NCBI GenBank assembly: GCA_963575745.1
Contig: CAUYUJ010011292.1
Span: forward strand, 327,007-391,006
Direction of reading: 5' to 3'
DNA: 64,000 bases
Origin: Prorocentrum cordatum
Lineage: Eukaryota; Sar; Dinophyceae; Prorocentrales; Prorocentraceae
Under the pieces are notes generated by a model, which was not told the origin of the DNA, did no database searches, and saw nothing but the letters and a program-made list of their open reading frames with translations. A program made the translations under genes and the position numbers. This document shows, piece by piece, positions 20,753 to 30,138 of this stretch (position 1 is its first letter; the number at the start of each line of letters is the position of its first letter).

Positions 20753-21262
20753 ATGAGCATGAGGATGGCCACGAGGAAAAGGAAGAGAACGAGGAAGTTT
20801 GATGACGCGGAAATACAACAACATGGGGCATCGGAGTGGAAGGTGTGGGGGGAACAGGAAGAACAGGGGAAGTCGGAGGAGGGGAAAACTTGTGATTTGG
20901 AGACATCGCTGCAGAGCGTTCAGTCGAACAAGAGAAGTCTGCATCAGCGTAAGCCGTCAGAGGTCCGCAAGGATTTCCAGGATCAACTCGCACGGGCCTC
21001 CGGACATGTACGGTGTCTTCACGCAGCAATCAAAACCGCCTGGGGCTCAGGAGGGGCTCTGGTTTTCGAGCCAGTCCTTAGGCTTAGGTCGTGGGCCCTA
21101 TTCATGGCCAGGATTCGCCGTGTCCAGAAAAGCCTTCTTCGTTTCTTCTTCAGCGTTCTTTGTGGTATTGTCATGACGGGCGTTGTCGCGGCGGCTATTC
21201 CAGCGCCGGCCCGGGCGTTCAAGGTTGAACGCCGCCAGTTCCCCATAAGCGGCCGACATTGA
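20753..21262 (+). CDS. Unrecognised ORF, 169 codons
   Basis: An ATG-to-stop frame beginning just after a GGA array. The N-terminal half is charged (KRKRTRKFDD). Near the C-terminus is a hydrophobic segment, FFFSVLCGIVMTGVVAAAIP, that could span a membrane. No domain is recognised and the opposite strand also has long frames, so coding status is uncertain. Confidence 0.2.
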   Translation: MSMRMATRKRKRTRKFDDAEIQQHGASEWKVWGEQEEQGKSEEGKTCDLETSLQSVQSNKRSLHQRKPSEVRKDFQDQLARASGHVRCLHAAIKTAWGSGGALVFEPVLRLRSWALFMARIRRVQKSLLRFFFSVLCGIVMTGVVAAAIPAPARAFKVERRQFPISGRH

Positions 21263-21451
21263 GCAACCTGCGCTACCATGGAGCTTCGGCCTTCAGGGTT
21301 GGACGTCCTGCGCGGGCTCGGGAGCCACTGAGCGGGTCGCCACGACACGAGCATGCCGCACTTCCCCTCCCCTCCGTCCCCCCCCCCGCCGCGGTCAGGC
21401 GACGTGGCCGCTGCCCACAGTCGAGCGGTGCTGGTCAGCCACGCGAAGAGC

Positions 21452-21585
21452 GGGGTGGGGGGAGGGGGGAGGGCTTCTGAGAAGCACCCCTGCTTAGCAG
21501 GCGCGAACCTGATCTGCAGATGTAAGGTCGGCGACTTCTACGAAGCAGCTTCCTTCTAAGAAGCCCTCCCCCCTCCCCCCACCCC
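21452..21585. mobile_element. Foldback element, family 3, copy 2 (134 bp)
   Basis: The inverted repeats 21452-21484 and 21553-21585 are 33 bp with one mismatch. They start GGGGTGGGGGGAGGGGGG and end AGGGCTTCTGAGAAG. The interior begins with CACCCCTGCTT, as in the copy at 3000-3133, and contains a second short palindrome (GATCTGCAGATG). It is non-coding. No target duplication is obvious. Confidence 0.8.
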
Positions 21586-21759
21586 TGTGTGCGCGCCGCA
21601 AAGCTGGTCCCAGTCTCACCCCCTGCGGTGCGATGTAGGCGCCGTCGCCGCGGCAGGCGGGGCTGCGGCCGCAGCGTGCACCCCTTTCCTTGCCTCCCCC
21701 TCGTCAGGGCAGCCAGGCCGACACAGGGGCAGGGCGGTGAGCAGTGAGGTTCGGCCTCC
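21586..21759. other. Unassigned linker
   Basis: GC-rich linker between the foldback element and the CCT array. No feature is recognised. Confidence 0.4.
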
Positions 21760-22568
21760 ACCCCCTCCTCCTCCTCCTGCTCCTCCTCCTCCTGCTCCTC
21801 CTTCTCCTCCTCCTCCTGCTCCTCCTCACTCCTCCTCCTCCTCCTGCTCCTCCTCCTCCTGCTTCCTCCTTCTCCTCCTCCTCCTCCTCCTCCTCTTCCT
21901 CCTCCTCCTCCTCTCCTCCTCCTCATCTCCTCCCTCCTCCCCCTTCTGCTGCTGCTCCTCCTCCTCCGCCTCCTCCTCCTGCTGCTCCTCCTCACACCTC
22001 CTCCTCTTCCTCCTCCTCCTCCTCCTTCTCTTCTGATCCTTCTCCTCCTCCCTCCTCCTCTCTCCTCCTCCTTTCCCCCCTCTTCCATCCCCCACATTCC
22101 CCTCCGTCCTTCTGCTCCTCCTCCTCCTCCTGCTCCTCCTACTCTTCCTCCTCCTCCTCCCTCCTCCTCCTCCTGCTTCCTCTTCCTCCTCCTCCTCCTC
22201 CCTCCTCCTCTCCTCCTCCTCCCTCCTCCCTCCCTCCTCTTCCTCCCTCCCTCCTCTTCCATCCCCCACATTCCCCTCCGTCCCTCCTCCTCCTCCTCCT
22301 CCTGCTTCCTCCTCCTCCTCTTCCTCCTGTTCCTTCTCTTCCTCCCCTTCTGCTCCTCCTCCTCCTCCTACTCCTGCTCCTCTTCCTCCTCCTGCTCCTG
22401 CTCCTGCTCCTCCTCCTTCTCCTCCTCCTCCTCCTGTTCCTCCTCCTGCTCCTCCTCCTGCTCTTCCTTCTCTCCTCCTCCTGCTCCTCCTCCTCTCCTC
22501 CTCCCCCTCCTCCTCCTCCTCCTCCTCGTCCTGCTCCTCCTCCTCCTCCCTCCTCCTGCTCCTCCTCC
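21760..22568. repeat. CCT array, about 810 bp
   Basis: Pyrimidine tract of CCT units with TGCTCC variants. An approximately 180-bp internal segment ending TTCCATCCCCCACATTCCCCTCCGT occurs twice (ends near 22110 and 22285), so it includes a higher-order duplication. It ends directly at the first base of the DinoSL of element C. Confidence 0.95.
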
Positions 22569-22590
22569 TCCGTAGCCATTTTGGCTCAAG
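22569..22590 (+). other. Dinoflagellate spliced leader sequence embedded in the genome
   Basis: All 22 positions match the DinoSL consensus: first base T, then CCGTAGCCATTTTGG and CTCAAG. In dinoflagellates this leader is added to mRNAs by trans-splicing and is not normally encoded upstream of genes. Its presence next to a coding region indicates DNA copied from a trans-spliced mRNA. It is not followed by an SL-RNA splice donor and intron, so it is not an SL RNA gene. The first base could also have been supplied by the adjacent CCT array. Confidence 0.95.
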
Positions 22591-22593
22591 GCT

Positions 22594-23976
22594 ATGAACC
22601 GTCCCGACGACCGCGAGTCTTTCGGGGCGTCCTCAGAGCGCGAGGGAGGTTCCGCTTTGAGGCCACGCGCATCCATTGCCAGCCTGTCTCTGGCGCTCTT
22701 TGTCGGTCTTTACTGCGGGACCTGGACCCCCGCCTGTTCCATCCCAGTCCCGTCCTTACCATTGCCGATGGCTGATGGCGCTGCCGAGTCCGAGCTGTCC
22801 GTCTCCCAGGTTGAGATGCTCGAGTCCATGCCGGCCTTCCCGCCCCAAGAGAGCAAAGCGGGCAAGGGCAAGGGCTCCGCGCCCCCCCGCACCGCCAGCT
22901 GCGCTGCTCACGAACGCCGTGCCCTTCCTCCTCATGGTTCTCCTGCTGCCACCATCGTGGACGACGACATGCCGCCGCGCCTCGATGACGACGATGACGC
23001 CTCGGAGGACTACATCAAGCAGTGCTGCGCCGACATGCTGGCCAGAATGCGGGACGAGCTCGCCATTGACATCAGCAAGTCACTCACAGACACCATCAAG
23101 CAGAACATCGAAGTGCAGAACAAGCCAACCATCGACCTGCTGGACCAGCTACGCGCCCAGCTGGCGCAGCCTTCAGCCGACCTCGACCAGAAGATCCTCT
23201 CGATTGTCCGCCCTCAACTCGACTCTACCTCGCGCCGTCTCCAAGCGCAGCTCGACGCCCAACAGGTGCAGATCAACGAGGCTGACACCCGCGTGTCCAA
23301 GGTCGAGGCCCAGATGCAGGACGTCCTCTCCCAGATGGAGATGCTCGAGAAGGAGCTCCTCGTTGCCGAGCAGCGCCCCCGCGCCCCGCTCACCCAGCCG
23401 AAGGGCTTCGACAGAGAAGTGGACGCCACGCTGGTCGTGGCCATGGCCCAGCGTCCTACTACGACAGCTTGTGTTGAAGCTGAACTCCGCCCCTGGATCG
23501 CCTCCCTCGGCCTTGCCGACGACCTCTACGACATTGTCCCCATCGGCCCTGTCCCGACCAAGAAGTTCCACATCCGTTTCAAGGGACTCGTCGCCGTCGC
23601 CTCCAGGATGGCGGCCAAGGTGATCGGCTCTCTGCGAGTTGATGGTGCCTGGAAGGAGTTCACTGTCGAGGTCCCTGGCAGCCCGCGCTGTCGCATCCAC
23701 CTGGGCCCCGACAAGTCACCGCGCCAGATTCGCTGCGAGATCCTGTTGCGGAGGGCACGCACCATCATTGCCGAACGTCACCCGAACCTTCGCCTGTTCA
23801 CCGACAGAGAGCGCGCCACGCTATCGGTTGGATGGGACCGCATCATGCGTGTGGAAGCTCACCCAGGCAACAAGCCCGCCGAGTTCTTCTGGGACATCCA
23901 GCAGCTCGCCAAGCACGACCTCGTCAAAGCCGAGCTCGCGTCGCTGCTCGCCCCACTCGTCGAACCCGAGGCGTAG
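22594..23976 (+). CDS. Element C ORF1 protein (460 aa)
   Basis: The frame opens 4 nt after the SL. The first 58 residues include a hydrophobic stretch (SLSLALFVGLYCGTW), and a second ATG at 22768 (MADGAAESELS) may be the real start. Residues about 130-140 are acidic (DDDMPPRLDDDDDA). Residues about 160-260 form a predicted amphipathic coiled coil rich in Gln, Leu and Glu (KVEAQMQDVLSQMEMLEKEL). Residues about 270-445 are a compact basic domain with alternating hydrophobics (YDIVPIGPVPTKKFHIRFKG). The plan of coiled coil followed by an RNA-binding-like domain matches LINE ORF1 chaperone proteins; RNA binding is inferred. The frame is intact. Confidence 0.85.
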   Translation: MNRPDDRESFGASSEREGGSALRPRASIASLSLALFVGLYCGTWTPACSIPVPSLPLPMADGAAESELSVSQVEMLESMPAFPPQESKAGKGKGSAPPRTASCAAHERRALPPHGSPAATIVDDDMPPRLDDDDDASEDYIKQCCADMLARMRDELAIDISKSLTDTIKQNIEVQNKPTIDLLDQLRAQLAQPSADLDQKILSIVRPQLDSTSRRLQAQLDAQQVQINEADTRVSKVEAQMQDVLSQMEMLEKELLVAEQRPRAPLTQPKGFDREVDATLVVAMAQRPTTTACVEAELRPWIASLGLADDLYDIVPIGPVPTKKFHIRFKGLVAVASRMAAKVIGSLRVDGAWKEFTVEVPGSPRCRIHLGPDKSPRQIRCEILLRRARTIIAERHPNLRLFTDRERATLSVGWDRIMRVEAHPGNKPAEFFWDIQQLAKHDLVKAELASLLAPLVEPEA

Positions 23977-24049
23977 CCACAGTGGTGCCTTTGACGTTTG
24001 GAAATTGTTCGCATGTACATCACCCTCCCCTTCCTCGCCGGTGTCTGCC

Positions 24050-25816
24050 ATGAGGGTTGCCACGTGGAATGCACGGGCATTGCTCCAGCACGCTGGCAAG
24101 AATGGCGCCCGCAAGTTCAATTACCTACTCCGTCTCCAACCCGCCCGTTCCATTGTGTGCCTGCAGGAGGTCAGGCAAGATGCTCTTCAACTCCGCGAGT
24201 TCCTCGCCCCGTTGGGTGAGTCGCTGACAGTGCACTCGTCGTTCTGTGCTGACTCTGGTGCAGACCGTGTCCGCGGTGGTGTGGCCGTTCTTCTCCCCCA
24301 GTTTTGTCAGGCAGCTGGAGAACGTGTGCGAAGTCATGCGGTGGCTCTCGTGCCTGGTCGCGTTCTGCGGGTCACCGTCGAGTGTGGCCCGATCTGCATG
24401 GAGATCTTCAACGTCCACAACCACGACCTGAAGCAGAAGCAAGTCAAGGAGATAGTCGGGCTTATCCTCGAGGCTCGGGCTGCCGCGCTCAGGGCGCCTT
24501 CCCAACGTCTTGTGCTGGTTGTGGGCGACTTCAATTTCGCCGCCGAGGATGCTGTGGTTCTTCATTTACCACAGGCTGCTGTTCGGCGCGCTGCACGTCA
24601 ACATCACGGGCAAGCTCGAGTCTGGCGACAGGCGCTCTCGCAGCTCGTCGAAGTGGAGTGCGATTTGGGGTCGCACTATGCGAAAAAGTCCAACTCTGAG
24701 GCCGCTATCGACCGCCTCTTCCTCTTTCTCCCTGGATGGGTGGACTGTCAACATCATTTGCAGGCTGCCACGGTTGGGTCTGCAGCGGCTGTCTCTGATG
24801 CCATCGTCTCAGATCATGCTGCGGTCGTGGTCACCATCGCTCCCCGTGCTGCTCGTCCCCCTGCCGAGCGCCCTCTCGCTAAACATCTCTTCCACGACCA
24901 ATGCTACCTGTGCCGTCTCCGTGCTATGATTGACTGTGCTGATTGGGGCTGCATGTCGCCCCCGTATCGATTGGAACACTTTAAATATCTCATGAAAGAA
25001 GCCGCGCGTGAAGCCCGTGATAATGATTTTCGAAGGCGCCCTCATCATCCTGCCACCTTGTTACAGCTCGCTCGTTCGATGGCCAGAGTTGTATGGCGGC
25101 AAGATGTGAAGCTTGCTTGGAGATTATTAGAGTCCCACCCTATCGCCTCTGACTTCATCCGTGTCCAGGGGCCTGTGGTCGAGTTACTGCATCCTGAATC
25201 GTTCCATGCCTGGTCCGACCGTCTCCAGTGGGAAGCAGCCGAATGTGCCCGCGCCGAGCTGCAGAGGAAGAGCGACTCCTCTCAAGAGACACGATCCGCC
25301 CGCCTTCAGTTGAAATCATTAGAGAGACGATCCCGCCTATGGTCCCCGTTGAATCGTCGTGTATGCCTGACGGCAGTTACCGATGACAGTGGACGCTCCG
25401 CATGTGGCCCCACCGAGCGCGTGGACTTGCTGAAGAGCTACTGGCGCCCCGTCTTCTCCAGGAAGCCCTGGGACCGCGACAGAGCCGTCGAACACGCGGC
25501 CAAGTTCCTGCCCACCGTTGACGATGTGATTCTCCCCCCTCCCACGCCACGCCTTCTTCGGGCTGTTCTTGCACGTGCTTCTGACTCCGCCACTGGGTGT
25601 GACGGACTCTCTTACACGGCGTGGCGCTCAGTACCCTTTGGTGCGACTGTCCTCTGGGACTGCCTAGAGTGGGTGATGGGTGGCCAAGCGTTGTTCGACT
25701 CTGCGAGCACGACCCTCCAGGTCTTGTTGCCCAAGAACGTGACCGAGGATGAGGCCCAGGCTGGCCAAGTAGCTAGGGGGGCGGACAAAGTGAGAGTCCT
25801 CGGTCTCCGGAATTGA
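24050..25816 (+). pseudogene. Element C ORF2, 5' part: APE endonuclease and RT N-terminus
   Basis: The start MRVATWNARALL at 24050 is the usual beginning of an APE domain. Catalytic motifs are complete: CLQEVRQD (Glu40), MEIFNVHNHD, LVVGDFNFAA (GDFN) and AIVSDHAAVVV (SDH). A linker with the segments HPESFHAWSDRLQWEA and YWRPVFSRKPWDRD and the RT entry TLQVLLPKNVTEDE follow. The frame ends at TGA 25814-25816 because of a frame change near 25812. One added base would join it to the next ORF (RN then DVKVLSATM). The domain would nick target DNA. The lesion may be a real mutation or an assembly indel. Confidence 0.9.
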
Positions 25817-25838
25817 CGTTAAGGTCCTCTCGGCCACC

Positions 25839-28800
25839 ATGAATGCCGCCTTTCGCCCCGTCCTCGCACGCGTTGCCCCACCCTGTCAGAGAGGCTTCGT
25901 CCCTGGGAGGAACTTCGGCCTGAACGTTCTGGAATTGGACGTTTCGAGTCGCCAGCTCTCGTGCACGCCGCACGGCTCTCGGGACATGCCCATCCTTTAT
26001 AGCTTGGACTACGGCCAGGCCTTCCCCTCTCTGAATCAGGAGCTCGTGCTGTTTATCCTTAAAGCGCTGCGTCTGCCTGAGGCCATCTTGGTGTTCGCGG
26101 GGTTCCTCTATGAGGCCATCGAGGGCGTTGCGGTCTCCATGGGGCTCCGTGTTCACCTGTACTGGGTCCGCAGCGGGATCATCCAAGGGTGTGCCCTCTC
26201 AGGCTCTCTATATGCGATTGCATCGTCCACGTTCCTGTACCACCTTGTGCACGTGATCGAAGAGTCGGGCCGCGGGCTCGTGCGTGCTTGTGCCGACGAC
26301 ATCGGTGGCACGTTGATGAGCATAGAGGACATGGCCTGGGTCGCCCTCGTGATGAGGGAGGCGGAGTTGGTGGCGAACCTGGTTCTGAAGATTCAGAAGT
26401 GCCATATTGTGCCCCTGTCAGCCTCATTTAGCCCCGCTCTCGCCTCGGAAGCTCTTGGGAGGCTCTCTCGTACGGTGCCCCACTGGTCCGCCATGAAGAT
26501 CGTTTCGGAGCTCTTGTACCTCGGGATATGGTTAGGGCCCTCTGTGGACTCTATGAAGCCCTGGATTGACCCACTCGCCAAGGCGCGGCTGCGGGCTCGA
26601 GCAGTCGGACGAGGCGTCACCCCTGCTAGCCTCTCTTCCATCATCTACAATACCCGTATTGTCAGCACACTCTCTTATGTCAGCCAGTTCTTTTGGATGC
26701 CTCGCGCCGTCCTTGCCTGCGAGCTGGGTGTTCTTGCTCAGGTCTTCCGCGTTGCGCTGGGCACCTTTCCGTTGAGTGCCTGGGTGCAGATGGACCGCTG
26801 GCGTGGCCCGCGTGCTCTGAGCTGGGCCCACCTCAACACGGCGCCCCTGCTGCGCGCGGCTGCCTACACCTTCCCCGAGCACCAGAGGCTGCTGGACAAC
26901 ATGCGGACCCACGCGTGTGCGCTCGCGGACTCCAGGACTCTTTACATGGTCGGCTCTGGTGCCCTGTACCCTGGTTTCTGGCGGAGCCACGCCATTGTGG
27001 AAAACTTGGCACTGGCCCTGGCTGGTCCCGCCCCCGCTGGACCGTGGGCCTCGCTCCTCCCTCGTGCTCGTGAAGCGCTCGCCAGTGCTGCCGAGGTTCC
27101 ACCTGGCGTTCGCCCCCGCCCTCAACGTACTGTTCACCGTGCTCTTCGTGACCTGGCGGCCTCCACCACGCCGCTGCACGTCTTCCTCCGCACGCGGCTG
27201 CAGAAGTTCTTCTCTCCACGCCATGGTGCTCTCCTCGATCTGATCGACTGGCAGCGAGTCTCAGCCACGCTCAACCTATGCACCTGCTCTTGGGTGTGGG
27301 CCGCTCTGAGGACCTGGTGCGATGGCTGGCTTACCTCATCTCGCATTCTCCACCCTGCGGGCCGGCGCGGCTGCGCCTTGGGGTGTCACAACTGTACCGA
27401 CTCGCTTCTCCACTACTCGAGGTGCGTACGGATGCACGCTGCGCTACGCCGTGCGCTCGGGCACGGCTTCCCTCTGGATCTTGCCGAGAGATGGGGCCTC
27501 GCGGCTCCCTCGACTGCCGCCTTCGGCTTCATGGCCGCCGCGGTGAGCATGTACAACACGGTCCGTCTGATCCCTGACTGGCCGATCTCAGAGCAGGACG
27601 CGTTGAGTGCGGCGCTGGCTGGAGTGAGGATCATCCGGATGGCCACGACTGGCACCCTGCCCGACGACTCACCACTACAATGGAGCATCCGCTTTATGAC
27701 GAGGCGAGCTCGGCGCCCATCTTCCTCCACTTCGTCTTCTTCCTCGTCTTCATATTCGTCGTCATGCGCCGGCGTGGTTGATACTGACACATCCAGCGAC
27801 TCTGGCCTGTCGTCGACGCTGATCGCCGAGCTGCGGGACTCTGACACGGACACGGACGATCTGGTGGCGTTCGACCTCTCCCCGTGTACACCTCGTGCGA
27901 CGTCTGGGACCCCATCGCCGATTGTGGCCGTCCCGCTGCATTCTGACCGCCCGCATGACATGCACGACTGTGACTGGGAGGCGCCGACTCCCATCGAGGT
28001 CAGAACGCAAAGTCCTGTCGGCGGGTGCTCCTCGAGCCCGACCGCTCAGGCTCAGCGAGGATGTTGCGAGGAGGAGTCTCGTCTTTCCGCAGTTATCAGA
28101 ACGCAAAGTCCTGACGGCGGGTGCTCCTCGAGCCCGCCGCCTCAGGCTCTTAGAGTAGATTGCGAGGGTCTCTCTAAGCCACTGGCTATCACAATTTGTG
28201 AGGATGAGAGGATTGAGCCTCTTGCGTCGCGAGTTGCCAGATACTCTCCCCGTGGCTGGATTTGGTCGACGACACCGTGCGAGGCGTCACCGTGCTCGCG
28301 GGTGCGGGCCCCCTCAACCCTGATGGCTACTCCGTCGGCGCCGACCTCTGCGGGGGCTTTTCGACGCGCGGCTTCCTCCCCTCGTGTTGCCGCGAGTCGC
28401 GCGTCATCAGCGACTCCGCGGACCCAGAGGCTATGGCCTGCCTCTCCACGCTCCGCGCTATGGTCTCCCCCTTGCCCTGATTCCCCGCCTGTGTGTCCCA
28501 GCGTCGCCTCCCGCCCGCCCAGTCATCGTCACGCTGACTTCTTGTCGCCCAGCCGCCATGTTCTGTCTTTCGCTGCCCCGTCTTCCCTCCCTCTCGGTCC
28601 GTCGCTCCTGATGTGCTCTGCCCCTGCTGCTGCCTGCCCCCCGCCTGCTCCCCCTCCCTCCGCGTCTGTGCATGGTTGTCCTAGCATTGTTTCTCACCCG
28701 TCCTTTCATCGTTATATTGATTTCATGCCTGGCCGCCTCACCCACCACCCGCCCTTCCTTCGTTCTGCTGAGCCTCCTGCTGCTGCTGCTCTCCCCCAAC

Positions 28801-28910
28801 GCCCACCGAATAATAATGCGGCTATCCGACCCTCGACATGGCGTTCCACTGCGGCAGGCGTGCCCGAGACGCACCCGCCAGGCTCCGTGGCCCCTCCCCC
28901 GCTGTCGTAG
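25839..28910 (+). CDS. Element C ORF2, 3' part: RT, zinc knuckle and Ser/Pro-rich tail (1023 aa)
   Basis: The frame is open upstream to about 25812, so the ATG at 25839 is internal. RT motifs: QRGFVPGRN, YSLDYGQAFPS (motif A, Asp57), SGIIQGCALSGS (motif B) and RACADDIGGTL (motif C, Asp153-154). A thumb with LLYLGIWLGPS follows. Near residues 511-530 is the knuckle GCALGCHNCTDSLLHYSRC. From about residue 620 the protein turns into a long Ser/Pro-rich, probably disordered tail. It contains two copies of RTQSP-GGCSSSP (about residues 721 and 753; DNA period about 96 bp). All RT catalytic residues are present. Confidence 0.9.
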   Translation: MNAAFRPVLARVAPPCQRGFVPGRNFGLNVLELDVSSRQLSCTPHGSRDMPILYSLDYGQAFPSLNQELVLFILKALRLPEAILVFAGFLYEAIEGVAVSMGLRVHLYWVRSGIIQGCALSGSLYAIASSTFLYHLVHVIEESGRGLVRACADDIGGTLMSIEDMAWVALVMREAELVANLVLKIQKCHIVPLSASFSPALASEALGRLSRTVPHWSAMKIVSELLYLGIWLGPSVDSMKPWIDPLAKARLRARAVGRGVTPASLSSIIYNTRIVSTLSYVSQFFWMPRAVLACELGVLAQVFRVALGTFPLSAWVQMDRWRGPRALSWAHLNTAPLLRAAAYTFPEHQRLLDNMRTHACALADSRTLYMVGSGALYPGFWRSHAIVENLALALAGPAPAGPWASLLPRAREALASAAEVPPGVRPRPQRTVHRALRDLAASTTPLHVFLRTRLQKFFSPRHGALLDLIDWQRVSATLNLCTCSWVWAALRTWCDGWLTSSRILHPAGRRGCALGCHNCTDSLLHYSRCVRMHAALRRALGHGFPLDLAERWGLAAPSTAAFGFMAAAVSMYNTVRLIPDWPISEQDALSAALAGVRIIRMATTGTLPDDSPLQWSIRFMTRRARRPSSSTSSSSSSSYSSSCAGVVDTDTSSDSGLSSTLIAELRDSDTDTDDLVAFDLSPCTPRATSGTPSPIVAVPLHSDRPHDMHDCDWEAPTPIEVRTQSPVGGCSSSPTAQAQRGCCEEESRLSAVIRTQSPDGGCSSSPPPQALRVDCEGLSKPLAITICEDERIEPLASRVARYSPRGWIWSTTPCEASPCSRVRAPSTLMATPSAPTSAGAFRRAASSPRVAASRASSATPRTQRLWPASPRSALWSPPCPDSPPVCPSVASRPPSHRHADFLSPSRHVLSFAAPSSLPLGPSLLMCSAPAAACPPPAPPPSASVHGCPSIVSHPSFHRYIDFMPGRLTHHPPFLRSAEPPAAAALPQRPPNNNAAIRPSTWRSTAAGVPETHPPGSVAPPPLS

Positions 28911-28949
28911 GCGGGCTCGGGACGGACAGGCCCTACGGTGGTCTCCTGC

Positions 28950-30138
28950 TCCCCCTCCTCCTCCTCATCCTCCTCCTCCCCCTCATCCTCCCCTCCTCCC
29001 TCTTCAATCTCCCCCCATCCCACTCCGTCCTCCTGCTCCTCCGCCTCCTCCTCCTGATCCTCCTCCTGCTTCTCCCCCTCCTCCTCCTCATCATCCTCCT
29101 CCTCGTCCTCCTCCTCCTCCTCTTCCTCCTCCTCCTGCTCCAACTCCTCCTCATCCTCCTGCTCCTCCTCCTCCCCTACACTTCATGAGTACACATGACA
29201 CCCACATTTTTTCCACGCCGTCCTCCTGCTACTGATCCTCTCCTGCATCCGACGTCATCTAATCCTCCAGGATTTCCTCATGTAACACCTCTTCTTCCGT
29301 CTCACGTTCACGCTCTTACATCCTGCTCCTCCTCCCCTCCATACCCTTTAATCTGCTCCTCCTCCACACGCTTCCTCCTATTGCCTTAAACTTCCTCAGT
29401 CCCGGACCATCCTATCCTCCTGCAATCCTTCCTCCTTTCCCTCCCTCATTCCCCCTCCTTCTCCTCCTACTCCTCATTCCCCACTCCCCCCTTTCCACTT
29501 CCCCACATTCCCAACTACGGTCCTTTGGCTCATCCTACTACCCTACTCTAATGGGCGATGCTCCTACCTGAGGAACAACCTCCGCCTTTTCCTCCTCCTC
29601 TCCTCCTCTTCTCCCCTCCTCCATCTTCCCGTATATCACCCACATTCCCCTCTGTTCTTCAGCCTTGATGCTTCCTCCCTCCTTCTTTCCCTACTGCCTG
29701 CTCCCCTCCTCCTCTCCTCCCCCCCTCCGGCTCCTGCTCCTCCCTCCTCCTATCCTACCCCTCCTCCCCTTTCCATTATGTTTCCTCTTCCCTCCCCCCC
29801 CCTCCCTCCTCCTCCTCCCTCCATCTCCTCCTCCTCCTTCCTCCCTCCTCCTTTCCTTCCTTGCTCCCTTGCCCCTCTTCCATCCCCCCAATTCCCCTCC
29901 GTCCTCCTTCCTCCCTCCTCCTGCACCTCCTTTATTCCTCCTTCCTCCTCCTCCTTCCTCCCCCTCTCTCCTCCTTCTCTCCTCCCCTCCCCCACCTTCC
30001 ATCCTTCCCCATTCCCTCCGTCCTCTCCCCTTCTCCTTCTGCTGCTGCGCCTCCTCCTCCTCCTCCTCCTCCTCCTCCTCCTCCTTCTGCTCCTGCTCCT
30101 CCTCCTCCTCCTCCTCCTCCTCCTCCTCCCTGAGGGGT
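28950..30138. repeat. CCT array and pyrimidine-rich tract
   Basis: Dense CCT units at 28950-29180, a mixed pyrimidine-rich stretch to 29580, then CCT/CTTCC sequence to 30138 ending in about 25 near-pure CCT units. A segment resembling the TTCCATCCCCC-ATTCCCCTCCGTCC motif of the array upstream of element C recurs at about 29878-29910. No gene is recognised. Confidence 0.9.

Larger units (their letters stand above)
22569..28950 (+). mobile_element. Element C, nearly intact SL-headed LINE (~6.4 kb)
   Basis: The order is SL, ORF1 (22594-23976), a 73-bp spacer, ORF2 (24050-28910, one frameshift), a short 3' tail and then a CCT array. ORF2 has endonuclease, RT and zinc-knuckle regions. Both flanks are CCT arrays, so the element appears to have landed inside a microsatellite; target duplications cannot be seen there. 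Having one ORF2 lesion only, it is the youngest-looking element in the window. Confidence 0.9.

Noticed and set aside
22569-22590. SL RNA gene
   Set aside because: No splice donor with intron and Sm-site region follows; the sequence leads at once into ORF1.
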